Shown here: positions 1 to 8,845 of the stretch, piece after piece
How the letters are laid out: each line of letters starts with the position of its first letter
Numbering within the stretch: position 1 is the stretch's first letter
Origin: JBMNNS01 sp050942625
GTDB taxonomy: Bacteria > Bacillota > Dethiobacteria > DTU022 > UBA8154
Reading direction: 5' to 3'
DNA length: 29,467 nucleotides
NCBI GenBank assembly: GCA_050942625.1
Contig: JBMNNS010000013.1
Location: forward strand, 1 to 29,467
Notes under the pieces: model-generated
Told to the model about the DNA's origin: nothing
The model's database searches: none
The model's input: only the letters and a program-made list of their open reading frames with translations
Position numbers and translations under genes: made by a program

Positions 1-59
1 AGGAAAAAGAGCAGGCAATTGAAACATTAGCTGCAGGTGAGAAAACAGAAAAAAACTAG
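1..59 (+). CDS. C-terminal end of an unidentified upstream gene (partial)
   Basis: The frame that starts at base 3 is open to a TAG at 57-59 and encodes a charged tail ending EKTEKN. The other two forward frames stop within the first 30 bases. A rho-independent terminator follows about 95 bases later, as expected for the end of a transcription unit. Eighteen residues are too few to name the protein; a Wood-Ljungdahl accessory gene would fit the location, but that is a guess. Confidence 0.4.
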   Translation, partial: EKEQAIETLAAGEKTEKN

Positions 60-154
60 ATCGTTTTTCCCCATTAACAGGGCTGTTTTATCCCTGATAT
101 TTCTTGAATAAACTTTTTTTAGTGTTACCAAACAAATAAATCCCTTTATTTTAA

Positions 155-191
155 AAAGCCTTGATTTTTAAAGTCAGGGCTTTATTTTTTT
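155..191 (+). terminator. Rho-independent terminator upstream of the acs operon
   Basis: A 10-bp stem (155-164 with 174-183, one G-T wobble) closes a 9-nt loop and is followed by a run of T at 185-191. It separates the upstream gene from cooC, so the acs operon must have its own promoter downstream of here. Confidence 0.8.
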
Positions 192-437
192 GTTATCCTT
201 TTACTATTCAAGTATTAAGAAAATTCTGGTGCAGGAATAAAAACAAAGGATAACGAAACAATCATATAACCGAAATAAACTAGTCCATAAAATTTATTCC
301 TGGGAAACATTATTACGAAAATAATAGTGTTTTAATTAAGAAAAACTTTTTTTAAAAAAGGATTTCTCCCCATAACTGTCGAAATAGAAACTGGGAGAAA
401 GTTTGTACAGGGGTAGTTTGTACTGATCAGAAATTGT
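192..437 (+). promoter_or_regulatory. AT-rich leader/regulatory region of the acs operon
   Basis: No gene is visible between the terminator and cooC. The stretch holds a perfect 10-bp inverted repeat (192-201 and 245-254), a 6-bp inverted repeat (309-314 and 320-325), an 8-bp inverted repeat TTTCTCCC/GGGAGAAA (363-370 and 393-400), and a 9-bp direct repeat AGTTTGTAC (400-408 and 415-423, period 15) ending 27 bases before the cooC start. No convincing TTGACA/TATAAT pair or known riboswitch core was found. The promoter is expected here because of the terminator upstream, but its exact site is not resolved. Confidence 0.45.
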
Positions 438-450
438 AGGAGGAGTGCTT

Positions 451-1233
451 GTGAAAATAGCCGTGTCAGGCAAGGGTGGGGTAGGAAAAACAACTATTGC
501 CGCCAGTTTAATTTATCTCTTTGAAAATGATGATTTTGATGTATTTGCTGTAGATGCCGACCCCGATGCAAGCCTGGGGCTTACCCTGGGGATTAGTTCC
601 GAGGAACTCCTTTCCTTGACTCCTTTAGTGGAAATGAAAGAAGTTATAGAACAGAAAAGCGGCGGGGGTGGGGCATTTTATTCCTTAAACCCCGAAGTGG
701 AAGATGTAATCGACGACTACAGCATCAATAGAGGGAAAACTAAATTTTTATTAATGGGTGGTATCAAGCAAGGGGGGTCTGCCTGTTATTGCAGGGAAAA
801 CTCCTTTCTTAATGCTATCCTCAATTCTTTGTTGCTGGATAAAAAAGAGGTTGTGATCCTGGATATGGGCGCCGGAATTGAACACCTTACCCGTGGGACA
901 TCCAGGGGAGTAGATCTGATGATCATCGTTGCTGAACCTACCAGGGCAGGCGTAAAAACAGCTTTAGTGGTCCAGAAGCTTGCCCGCGAACTAGGATTGG
1001 ATAAGATTAAAGTTTTAGGCAACAAGATCAGGCGTGAGGAAGAAAAGGATTTCATCCGGCAAAATTTTAGTGCTGAAGATATCTTGGGTTTTTTGCCGTA
1101 TGAAGATCAGGTTTGGGCTAGGTCCATGGATACCCAGCCTACCAATTTCAGCGAGGACGACTTATTGTCGGGGATGAAAGAGGTATACCAAAAAGTTTTA
1201 AAGGAGGTGGAAAGCAGCGTAAAGGATAGTTAA
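451..1233 (+). CDS. cooC: CooC-type carbon monoxide dehydrogenase nickel-insertion ATPase
   Basis: A 260-residue MinD/ParA-fold ATPase that matures the Ni-Fe-S C-cluster of CO dehydrogenase in the cytoplasm. The deviant Walker A motif GKGGVGKTT lies at residues 7-15, followed by VDADPDAS. A C-x-C pair at residues 112/114 is the metal-binding motif known in CooC1, where it forms the dimer-interface nickel/zinc site. The GTG at 451 is preferred over the GTG at 445 because AGGAGG (438-443) is 7 nt from 451 but abuts 445. It is the first gene of the operon and lies 61 bases before its client acsA. Other MinD-like ATPases are possible on fold alone, but the C-x-C and the neighbour make CooC/AcsF the best call. 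Confidence 0.93.
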   Translation: MKIAVSGKGGVGKTTIAASLIYLFENDDFDVFAVDADPDASLGLTLGISSEELLSLTPLVEMKEVIEQKSGGGGAFYSLNPEVEDVIDDYSINRGKTKFLLMGGIKQGGSACYCRENSFLNAILNSLLLDKKEVVILDMGAGIEHLTRGTSRGVDLMIIVAEPTRAGVKTALVVQKLARELGLDKIKVLGNKIRREEEKDFIRQNFSAEDILGFLPYEDQVWARSMDTQPTNFSEDDLLSGMKEVYQKVLKEVESSVKDS

Positions 1234-1294
1234 GAACGGCTGAAGGTGTAGCTTTATTTTAATTTAATTAAATTAGGGGAGGTTAGTAAGGCTT

Positions 1295-3271
1295 ATGGCT
1301 GAAAAGAAGAAGAAGAAAGAACTCGATCGCAACAGGACTATTGACCCCGCTGCTCTAGAGGTATTGGCCAAGACAGAAGGCAGTGGGATAGAAACGGCTT
1401 ATGATCGCTACCTAAATATGCAGCCCCAGTGTAATTTTGGGGAACAGGGTGTTTGCTGTCATGTTTGTATACAGGGCCCCTGCCGCATCACAAAAAAAGC
1501 CAGCAAAGGTATTTGCGGTGCTCCAGCATATACCATCGTTGGCCGCAACTTGGTGCGTAGTGCTCTAGGAGGGTGTGCTGCACACTCCGACCACGGATTG
1601 CATGCTACCCTTTTAGCGAAAGCAGTTTCTGAGGGGCGTGCTCCGGATTATGCTATCACCGACACCAAAAAGCTTCATGCTGTTGCTGAACGCCATGGTG
1701 TTTCCACAGATGGTAAAGAAGACATAGAAATCTTTAAAGAAGTAGTTGCTATTGCCCTGGAAGACTTTAGCCGTGTAAGTGATGAAGAATCGAAATGGCT
1801 TCACAAAGTACTAGTTCCGGAAAGAATTGAAAAATTACAGGATTGTAATATTATGCCGTGTAGTATCCATCGGACTATTGCGGAAGGCATGGCCCAGACC
1901 CATATGGGGATGGACTCTGACCCTGTCAACCTTGTTTTTAAAGCTTTGGAAGTTTCATTAGCTGACTACTTGGGCGAACATATTGCTACCAGTTTGTCTG
2001 ATATTCTGTTCGGCACTCCCAAGCCGGTTGTTTCCGAAGCCAACATGGGAGTTCTTGACCCGGATTGTGTCAATATTGCTGTGCACGGTCATAACCCTAT
2101 TTTAAGTGAAATGATAGTTAAAGCTGCCAGGGAAATGAAAGAAGATGCTGAAAAAGCAGGTGCTAAGGGCATCAAGTGCATGGGTATTTGCTGTACCGGT
2201 AATGAAATCCTGATGAGGCAGGGAGTACCGATTTTGACCAACTTTGCTGCCCAGGAACTGGCTATTATGACTGGTGCTGTGGACGCTATGGTTGTTGACT
2301 TGCAGTGTATTATGCCCGGAATCCAGGCTGTATCCGAGTGTTTCCATACCCGGATTGTGACTACCATGTCATCGGTTAAGATTCCAAGCTCTTATTACGT
2401 AGACTTTGATGATGAGCGTGCCATGGAAAAAGCACGTGAGGTTATTGAAATTGCTATTGGTGCTTTTAAAGAAAGAAATAATGAAAAAGTAAGTATTCCT
2501 CAATTCAAGAATAAAGTTGTTGCCGGCTTCAGCGTGGAGGCATTGCTTGATATTTTTGCAGCCGTTAATCCGGAAAAACCAATCAAGGTATTAACCGATG
2601 CTATTACCTCAGGAGAACTGCGCGGAGTGTGCCTGTTGGCAGGCTGCAATAACTTAAAGCGTGTCCATGACAATAATCATTTGACGATTGCCAAGGAGCT
2701 TGCCAAAAATAACGTGCTGTTGGTAGCTACGGGCTGTGCAGCCCAGACTTATGCCAAGTTTGGCCTACTTAACTCTGAGGCAGTGGATCAGTATGCCGGG
2801 GAAGGTTTGAAAGCTTTTATTAACCGCTTGAATGAAGCCAATAAGGATAAATTAGTTGAAAAGCTTCCGCTCGTTTTCCACATGGGCTCCTGCGTGGATA
2901 ACTCCAGAGCCTACGACCTGATGACCTACATGGCTGAAGAGCTGCAGATGGACACTCCCAAAGTTCCTTATGCTGCCAGTGCTCCAGAAGCTATGAGTGA
3001 GAAAGCTATTGCAATTGGCTGTTGGGCTGTCACCCTGGGTATGCCTGTCCATGTCGGTGTAGTACCGCCCGTTCCAGGAAGTCCACTGGTAGATGGTATC
3101 GCTCTGCAAATAGCCCAGGATGTTTACGGTGGCTACTTCATCTGGGAGACGGATCCCATGGAGGGTGCCAAGAAGATTCTGGCGGCTTTGGATGAAAGGA
3201 CCTGGAAACTCAAGGTTCATCGTCAGGCTAAAGAACAGTATGAAACAGATGCCATTTCTAAAACCTGGTAA
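1295..3271 (+). CDS. acsA: CO dehydrogenase catalytic (beta) subunit of the CODH/ACS complex
   Basis: A 658-residue Ni-containing CO dehydrogenase that reduces CO2 to CO for acetyl-CoA synthase and can run in reverse with ferredoxin. Near the N-terminus, C46 and C54 fit the D-cluster, and C55, C58, C63 and C74 the B-cluster. The C-cluster ligands are all present: H266, C300, C338, C451, C481 and C533. K570, in an AMSEK context, matches the active-site lysine. Spacing agrees with crystallised family members, and the length is close to acetogen AcsA (about 670). A lysine-rich N-terminal tail precedes the domain. The ATG follows an AGGGGAGG site at 1275-1282. acsB starts 33 bases downstream. A monofunctional CooS is the alternative, but the adjacency to acsB argues for AcsA. 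Confidence 0.97.
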   Translation: MAEKKKKKELDRNRTIDPAALEVLAKTEGSGIETAYDRYLNMQPQCNFGEQGVCCHVCIQGPCRITKKASKGICGAPAYTIVGRNLVRSALGGCAAHSDHGLHATLLAKAVSEGRAPDYAITDTKKLHAVAERHGVSTDGKEDIEIFKEVVAIALEDFSRVSDEESKWLHKVLVPERIEKLQDCNIMPCSIHRTIAEGMAQTHMGMDSDPVNLVFKALEVSLADYLGEHIATSLSDILFGTPKPVVSEANMGVLDPDCVNIAVHGHNPILSEMIVKAAREMKEDAEKAGAKGIKCMGICCTGNEILMRQGVPILTNFAAQELAIMTGAVDAMVVDLQCIMPGIQAVSECFHTRIVTTMSSVKIPSSYYVDFDDERAMEKAREVIEIAIGAFKERNNEKVSIPQFKNKVVAGFSVEALLDIFAAVNPEKPIKVLTDAITSGELRGVCLLAGCNNLKRVHDNNHLTIAKELAKNNVLLVATGCAAQTYAKFGLLNSEAVDQYAGEGLKAFINRLNEANKDKLVEKLPLVFHMGSCVDNSRAYDLMTYMAEELQMDTPKVPYAASAPEAMSEKAIAIGCWAVTLGMPVHVGVVPPVPGSPLVDGIALQIAQDVYGGYFIWETDPMEGAKKILAALDERTWKLKVHRQAKEQYETDAISKTW

Positions 3272-3303
3272 TAAAAGTTATATAATAAAGGAGGTAAGAG
3301 CGT

Positions 3304-5508
3304 ATGTCAGTAGTAGGTAGAGAATGGGAAAAATCCTTTGAAGAAATATATGACGGTGCTATAGATGAGTCAAATCCCCCTTTGGCGTTGTTCCAGAAGG
3401 TTTATGATGGGGCTATCATCGCCACCAGCTATGCTGAAATTTTGCTTAATAAGGCGATTAAGCGTTATGGTCCAGATCATCCCATTGGTTATCCCGATAC
3501 GGGGTACTTCCTGCCTGTTATCAACTGTTTAAGCGGCGAGGAAGTTACCAAATTGGGCCAACTGCCTCCCATCTTGAACCGCATGCGTAATCAGATTAAG
3601 GAAGAATTAAATTTTTACAATGCACGCCTTTGTGGTGAATCCACGGCTTATGCTGCTGAAATTATTGAAGCTTTGCGTTATCTCAAAGGTGATGACCTTC
3701 ATGTGCCCCCCTGGACAGGGTTTGTAACCGACCCGGTAGTTCGCCGTTACGGGATTCTGCTTGTGGACTGGACAATCCCCGGCCAGGCTGTTCTTGTAGG
3801 TAAGGCCAAGTCTACGGAAGCGCTGGCCAAGATTGTCAGCGACCTGCAGGCCAAAGGTTTCATGATCTTTATGGCCTATGAAGTAGTGGATCAGGCTATT
3901 GAAGCAGGCCTGAAGCTTGGTATTGACTTTATTACCTTTACACTGGGCAATTTCACCCAGGTTATTCATGCTGTTAACTATGCCCTGCGTGCCGGGTTAG
4001 CCTTTGGCGGGATCAAACCGGGTTTACGTGAGGAACAAAGAGACTACCAGCGGCGCCGTATCCGTGCTTTCGTCCTGCACTTTGGAGAAAGGGATGAAGT
4101 TCAGATTGCTGCCCACTTTGCTGCTATCTTCCTGGGCTTCCCCGTGCTGGTTGACCATGAGCTTCCTGAGGATGAACAAATACCTAACTGGTACATTTCC
4201 CATCCGGACTATGATACCTTAGTGCAGGTTGCTCTGGAGGTTCGTGGCATTAAGCTGAAGATCCTTGATATACCGGTACCCTTCACGGTTGCTCCTGCCT
4301 TTGAAGGGGAGGCCATTCGTAAGAAGGACATGTACTTCGAGTTTGGCGGTGCCCGTACGCCCTCATGGGAACTTGTAAAGATGGTTGGAGAAGATGAAAT
4401 TGAAGATGGTAAGGTAGAGGTCATTGGCATAGATGTTGACCAAATAGAAGAGGGTTCCGCAATTAGTTGCGGTATTATGGTCAAAATCTATGGTCGTAAA
4501 ATGCAGGAGGATTTCGAATCGGTCCTTGAGCGCCGTATCCATGACTTTGTGAACTACGGTGAAGGCCTCTGGCATACGGGTCAGCGCAACATTTGTTGGT
4601 ACCGGGTCAGTAAGGATTGTATGGCCAAAGGCTTTAAATTACGTCACTACGGCGACCTGCTGATTGCCAAGTTTAAGGACGAGTTCCCTGCCATTGTGGA
4701 CCGTGTACAGGTCACAATTTATACCGATCCCAAGCTCGTTGAAGAAGGGCTAAAGGAAGCTATGGAGGTTTACGCCCGACGCGATGCTCGCCTGGCAGGT
4801 TTAACGGATGAATCTGTAGATGTATTCTACTCCTGCACTCTCTGCCAGTCCTTTGCACCTAACCACGTCTGTATTGTTACTCCGGAGCGTTTGGGCCTTT
4901 GCGGTGCTGTTAGCTGGCTTGATGCCAAAGCTTCCAATGAGATCGACCCCACCGGGCCGAACCAGCCCATTAAGAAGGAAGGGCTCATTGATGAGAAGAA
5001 AGGTATTTGGCAGTCCATGAACGACTTTGTTTACCAACACAGTAACCGCACCATTGAAGAATGCTCCATGTATTCCTTTATCGACCGTCCCCAGACTTCC
5101 TGCGGTTGCTTTGAGTGTATCATGGGTATTGTTCCCGAATGTAATGGGGTAATGGTTACCACCCGTGAACACACTGGAATGACCCCTTGCGGTATGAACT
5201 TCTCCACCCTGGCCGGCTCAGTCGGTGGTGGAATCCAGACCCCCGGTTTTATGGGGCATGGCCGTACCTATGTTCTGAGTAAGAAATTTATCAGTGCTGA
5301 TGGTGGATTGGCTCGTCTTGTCTGGCTACCCAAGGAACTAAAAGAATTCTTAGGGGACGACCTGCGGAAATCTGCTGAGGAGCAGGGCCTGGGGGCTGAT
5401 TTTGTAGATAAGATTGCTGATGAAACAATCGGTGAAAGCGCTGAAGAAATCTTGCCTTTCCTGGAGGAAAAAGGACACCCTGCTTTAACAATGGATCCCT
5501 TGATGTAA
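3304..5508 (+). CDS. acsB: Acetyl-CoA synthase (alpha) subunit of CODH/ACS
   Basis: A 734-residue enzyme that joins CO (from AcsA through the internal tunnel), the methyl group of the corrinoid protein AcsCD, and CoA to make acetyl-CoA. The A-cluster ligands are intact: C511, C514, C523 and C533 for the [4Fe-4S] cubane and the C600-G-C602 motif for the distal nickel, with C514 as the bridging cysteine. Every ligand is offset by +5 from the Moorella numbering. The long N-terminal part (about residues 1-310) is the CODH-interacting region found in bacterial, not archaeal, forms. AAGGAGGTAAG precedes the ATG. A large stem-loop follows the stop codon before acsC. Confidence 0.97.
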   Translation: MSVVGREWEKSFEEIYDGAIDESNPPLALFQKVYDGAIIATSYAEILLNKAIKRYGPDHPIGYPDTGYFLPVINCLSGEEVTKLGQLPPILNRMRNQIKEELNFYNARLCGESTAYAAEIIEALRYLKGDDLHVPPWTGFVTDPVVRRYGILLVDWTIPGQAVLVGKAKSTEALAKIVSDLQAKGFMIFMAYEVVDQAIEAGLKLGIDFITFTLGNFTQVIHAVNYALRAGLAFGGIKPGLREEQRDYQRRRIRAFVLHFGERDEVQIAAHFAAIFLGFPVLVDHELPEDEQIPNWYISHPDYDTLVQVALEVRGIKLKILDIPVPFTVAPAFEGEAIRKKDMYFEFGGARTPSWELVKMVGEDEIEDGKVEVIGIDVDQIEEGSAISCGIMVKIYGRKMQEDFESVLERRIHDFVNYGEGLWHTGQRNICWYRVSKDCMAKGFKLRHYGDLLIAKFKDEFPAIVDRVQVTIYTDPKLVEEGLKEAMEVYARRDARLAGLTDESVDVFYSCTLCQSFAPNHVCIVTPERLGLCGAVSWLDAKASNEIDPTGPNQPIKKEGLIDEKKGIWQSMNDFVYQHSNRTIEECSMYSFIDRPQTSCGCFECIMGIVPECNGVMVTTREHTGMTPCGMNFSTLAGSVGGGIQTPGFMGHGRTYVLSKKFISADGGLARLVWLPKELKEFLGDDLRKSAEEQGLGADFVDKIADETIGESAEEILPFLEEKGHPALTMDPLM

Positions 5509-5522
5509 TGAGATAAAATATT

Positions 5523-5560
5523 CGGTTAAACCCCCTGCCCAAGGGCAGGGGATTTAACCG
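5523..5560 (+). other. Intercistronic stem-loop between acsB and acsC
   Basis: Arms 5523-5540 and 5543-5560 pair over up to 18 positions with one C-A mismatch; the innermost pair or two must open to form a loop. The stem is GC-rich near the tip (CCCCTGCC/GGCAGGGG). It is followed by GTATTAAG, not a T-run, so it does not look like a normal terminator. It more likely blocks 3' exonucleases or marks a processing site between the CODH/ACS and corrinoid-protein parts of the message. Confidence 0.75.
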
Positions 5561-5589
5561 GTATTAAGAAAAAGAAAGGAGTCGAAACG

Positions 5590-6918
5590 ATGGGTTTAAC
5601 AGGATTACAAATTTTTAAACATCTGCCGAAGACCAATTGTAAGGAATGTGGTTTCCCCACCTGTTTGGCATTTGCAATGGCTCTGGCTAATGGACAGATT
5701 GCACTGGATGCCTGTCCTCATGTTACCGAAGAAGCAAAGGAGGCCCTATCTTCCGCAGCCGCGCCACCCATTCACAAGGTAATATTGGGGGTTGGCGATA
5801 ACGTCATTGAAATAGGCGACGAAACAGAAATATTCCGTCATGACAAGCGTTTCAACCATCCAACCGTCTTTGCTATTGCCGTTAAAGATGATGAGGACGT
5901 TGCAGCGAAGGTTGATACATTTAATGGTCTCGCATTTGATCGTGTTGGACAGCACTATGAGGCCGACATGGTTGCTTTAATCAATGCTTCCGGGGATGCT
6001 GCTAAGTTCAAAGCTGCTGCAGAAACTGCTGCTGCTAAAACTACTAAAAACTTTGTCCTTATCTCTGAGGATCCGGCTGCCATGGAAGCTGCCCTTGAGG
6101 TCGTTGCCGATCGCAAACCTCTTATTTATGCTGCCAATAACGACAATTATGAAAAAATGACAGAACTTGCTAAGGCCAAAGAATGTCCTCTTGCTGTTAA
6201 AGCAGCTAACCTAGATGATCTGGCTGCCCTGGTAGAAAAAATTGTAGCCCTTGGTTATAAAGAACTGGTTCTTGATCCCGGATCGAGGGATACCAGCAAG
6301 GTTTTAGCCGACATGACTCAAATACGCCGTCTGGCTGTCCGGAAGAAATACCGTCCCTTTGGTTATCCTACCATTGCTTTTACTTCTAAAGAGGATCCAC
6401 AAGAAGAAATAATGCAGGCAGGGATCTATGTTGCCAAGTTTGCCAGCATCGTGGTCCTTAATACGGATAAGAAAGAGCATTTGCTGCCACTGTTGAGTTT
6501 AAGAGCAAATATCTATACGGATCCACAAAAACCTGTACAGGTTGAGCCCGGCTTGCATGCCGTTGGGGATGTAAACGAGGATTCTCCCGTTTATTGCACC
6601 ACGAACTTCTCCCTTACCTACTTCCTGGTAGAGGGTGAAGTTGATGCTACCCGTATTCCCAGCTATATAATTTCGGTTGATACGGGCGGTACTTCAGTGC
6701 TTACTGCTTATGCCGACAACAGGTTTACAGCAGAAAAAATTACGGAAACCATCAAGGCCGTTGGACTAGAAGATAAGGTAAAGCACAGAAAGATTGTTAT
6801 TCCTGGTGCAGTAGCTGTTCTGAAAGGGAAATTGGAGGATGAGTCTGGCTGGGAAGTTATTGTAGGCCCCAGGGAATCTTCCGGTATTAACAAATTTGCA
6901 AAAGACTTGTTTGCATAA
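5590..6918 (+). CDS. acsC: Corrinoid iron-sulfur protein large (gamma) subunit
   Basis: A 442-residue subunit of the CFeSP that carries the methyl group on a cobamide from methyl-THF:CFeSP methyltransferase (AcsE) to acetyl-CoA synthase. The N-terminal [4Fe-4S] motif is C17, C20, C25 and C42 (NCKECGFPTC followed by DACP), which reduces Co(II) for reductive reactivation. A TIM-barrel middle and a C-terminal B12-binding region ending GPRESSGINKF follow. Length matches Moorella AcsC (about 446). AAAGGAG lies before the ATG. It pairs with acsD, 40 bases downstream. In many acetogens acsV sits near this pair; it is not between them here. Confidence 0.96.
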   Translation: MGLTGLQIFKHLPKTNCKECGFPTCLAFAMALANGQIALDACPHVTEEAKEALSSAAAPPIHKVILGVGDNVIEIGDETEIFRHDKRFNHPTVFAIAVKDDEDVAAKVDTFNGLAFDRVGQHYEADMVALINASGDAAKFKAAAETAAAKTTKNFVLISEDPAAMEAALEVVADRKPLIYAANNDNYEKMTELAKAKECPLAVKAANLDDLAALVEKIVALGYKELVLDPGSRDTSKVLADMTQIRRLAVRKKYRPFGYPTIAFTSKEDPQEEIMQAGIYVAKFASIVVLNTDKKEHLLPLLSLRANIYTDPQKPVQVEPGLHAVGDVNEDSPVYCTTNFSLTYFLVEGEVDATRIPSYIISVDTGGTSVLTAYADNRFTAEKITETIKAVGLEDKVKHRKIVIPGAVAVLKGKLEDESGWEVIVGPRESSGINKFAKDLFA

Positions 6919-6958
6919 AAAAGCAGACAGATATTACTGACATGAAAGGAGAAGAGCG

Positions 6959-7930
6959 ATGGGTGTGGAAATATTAAAAGAAAAATATAGAAGTGAAGTG
7001 CGGGAAGTTGTTTTAGGTGCAACCGCAGAAGAAGGTGGAACTCGCTCTCACACCATTAAAGTTGGAGGAGAAACCACCCTGCCTTTCCTGCATTTTGAAG
7101 GTACTGTTCCCAATCGCCCCGTTATTGCCATGGAGGTATGGGACATTTTTCCTGAAGATTGGCCTGAAAACTTAAAAGAAGCTTTTGGGGATGTTCTTTC
7201 GGATCCTGCCGCCTGGGCCAAAAAATGCGTAGAAGACTTTGGTGCCGATATGGTTGCCCTGCGTTTTAAGAGTGCTGATCCGGATATTAAAAATGCAACT
7301 CCTGAAGAACTAATACCGGTATTGAAGAAAGTCCTTGAAGCAGTCAAGGTGCCGCTGATCGTTTATGGCTGTGGTAAACCAGAAAAGGATAACGAAATCA
7401 TTGGGCCGCTGGCCGAATCTGCCGAAGGTGAAAACCTGCTTCTAGGTGTAGCTGAGCAGGATAACTTCAAGGCTGTTGCCAGTGCAGCCATGGCTTACAA
7501 GCATAGTATTATTGCAAAGTCTCCCATTGACATAAATATTGCCAAGCAGTTAAACATTCGAATTTCCGAACTGAGTACCCCCTTACTTGATCGCATTGTC
7601 ATTGACCCAACTATAGCAGCCCTTGGATATGGTCTCGAATATGCATACTCCATCATGGAGAGGGCCCGTTTTGGTGCTCTCAATGGCGACAGGATGTTAG
7701 CTATGCCGCTGATCGGCGATGTTGGACATGAAGTTTGGAGTAAGAAGGAAGCTGTTATTACAGACGAGCCTTCCTGGGGAGAGCAGGCTGAGCGTTCTCT
7801 AGCCTGGGAAGCCACAACAGCAATGGCCCTATTGCAGGGCGGGGTAGATATAGTTGTTATGCGTAACCCCGGTGCAGTTGCGCTGGTGAAAAAGAACATT
7901 GATGACCTAATGCAGGACAACAACTATTAA
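6959..7930 (+). CDS. acsD: Corrinoid iron-sulfur protein small (beta) subunit
   Basis: A 323-residue TIM-barrel partner of AcsC, the same length as the Moorella small subunit. It caps the cobamide in the AcsCD heterodimer. Recognised from overall family features (VALRFKSADPD, YGCGKPEKDNE, and a C-terminal MRNPGAVALVKK segment). AAAGGAG at 6944-6950 precedes the ATG. A perfect 12-bp stem-loop lies between its stop codon and acsE. Confidence 0.95.
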   Translation: MGVEILKEKYRSEVREVVLGATAEEGGTRSHTIKVGGETTLPFLHFEGTVPNRPVIAMEVWDIFPEDWPENLKEAFGDVLSDPAAWAKKCVEDFGADMVALRFKSADPDIKNATPEELIPVLKKVLEAVKVPLIVYGCGKPEKDNEIIGPLAESAEGENLLLGVAEQDNFKAVASAAMAYKHSIIAKSPIDINIAKQLNIRISELSTPLLDRIVIDPTIAALGYGLEYAYSIMERARFGALNGDRMLAMPLIGDVGHEVWSKKEAVITDEPSWGEQAERSLAWEATTAMALLQGGVDIVVMRNPGAVALVKKNIDDLMQDNNY

Positions 7931-7934
7931 GAAA

Positions 7935-7982
7935 CTTTGCCGGATCGTCCCGGGCAAGTAGTAAAGGGAAGATCCGGCAAAG
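7935..7982 (+). other. Intercistronic stem-loop between acsD and acsE
   Basis: CTTTGCCGGATC (7935-7946) and GATCCGGCAAAG (7971-7982) form a perfect 12-bp inverted repeat with a 24-nt loop that contains CCCGGG. There is no T-run after it, so termination is unlikely. It resembles the acsB-acsC hairpin in placement, though not in sequence, and may set mRNA segment stability. Confidence 0.75.
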
Positions 7983-8017
7983 TAATCTAAATATCTAAAT
8001 AAAGGAGGAAATATTTC

Positions 8018-8812
8018 ATGATCATTATTGGTGAGAGGATCAACGGAATGTTTAACGACATTGCTCAGGCGATCCGTGATAAAGATCCAAAGCCGGTCCA
8101 GGAGTGGGCCCGGAAACAAGAAGCCATGGGAGCCGGCTATCTTGACATTAATGTGGGGCCTGCTATTGCAGACAGGGTTTCTGCAATGAAATGGCTGGTT
8201 GAGGTCACCCAAGAAGCAAGTAAATTACCACTTTGTCTGGACTCCACTGATTATGATGCTATCGAAGCAGGCCTTGAACTTTGCAAGCAGCCTGCCATGA
8301 TCAACTCAGTTCCAGCAATTCAAGAGAAAATGGACAGGGTTTTTACCATGGCCCAAAAGTTTAATGCTGAAGTAATCGGCCTGGCCATGAACGAGGAAGG
8401 AATACCCAAGGATGCAGAAAGCCGTCTTGCTTTAGCTATGGAACTGGTAGCCAATTGTGACGCCTACGGTATTCCCCTTGATAAGTTATACATTGACCCC
8501 CTGGCATTACCTTGTAACGTAGGGCAGGATCATGGTCCTGAAGTTTTAGAAACCCTGCGTCAAATCAAGTTGCTCTCCGATCCGCCACCCAAGACGACTA
8601 TTGGCCTGAGTAACATTTCCCAGGGCACAAAGAACCGTCCATTGATTAACCGTATTTTTGCGGTAATGGCCATGGGCGCGGGACTTGATTCTGCAATAGC
8701 AGATGCCTGTGACGAGGATCTGATGGCTGCAGTAGCAACAGCCCGTATTATTTTAAATATGGATATCTACTGCGACTCCTATATCGATGTCTTTATGTCT
8801 CAAAATCAATAA
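8018..8812 (+). CDS. acsE: 5-methyltetrahydrofolate:corrinoid iron-sulfur protein methyltransferase
   Basis: A 264-residue TIM-barrel pterin-binding methyltransferase (Moorella MeTr is 262) that moves the methyl group from methyl-THF to Co(I) of AcsCD. Visible family segments are IIIGERING at the start, GAGYLDINVGP, CLDSTDYDAIEAG, and TIGLSNISQG, which includes the asparagine implicated in N5 activation of methyl-THF. It is much shorter than MetH, lacking the homocysteine and B12 domains. AAAGGAGG at 8001-8008 precedes the ATG. metV follows 33 bases later, so the methyl donor is made by the next two genes. Confidence 0.95.
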   Translation: MIIIGERINGMFNDIAQAIRDKDPKPVQEWARKQEAMGAGYLDINVGPAIADRVSAMKWLVEVTQEASKLPLCLDSTDYDAIEAGLELCKQPAMINSVPAIQEKMDRVFTMAQKFNAEVIGLAMNEEGIPKDAESRLALAMELVANCDAYGIPLDKLYIDPLALPCNVGQDHGPEVLETLRQIKLLSDPPPKTTIGLSNISQGTKNRPLINRIFAVMAMGAGLDSAIADACDEDLMAAVATARIILNMDIYCDSYIDVFMSQNQ

Positions 8813-8845
8813 TTAATCCGGCGCTCAAAGGGGAGGGTGAATGAA

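Noticed and set aside
192..450. Cobalamin or THF riboswitch upstream of cooC
   Set aside because: No B12-box or THF-riboswitch core motif could be recognised; only simple repeats are present.
4801..5172. 123-residue minus-strand ORF inside acsB
   Set aside because: It lies opposite the A-cluster coding region, has no family motif or ribosome site, and is a codon-bias shadow of acsB.
5523..5560. Rho-independent terminator between acsB and acsC
   Set aside because: The stem is strong but the following bases are purine-rich with no T-run, and the operon continues.
7495..7923. 142-residue minus-strand ORF opposite acsD
   Set aside because: Serine/arginine/proline-rich shadow translation with no own signals.
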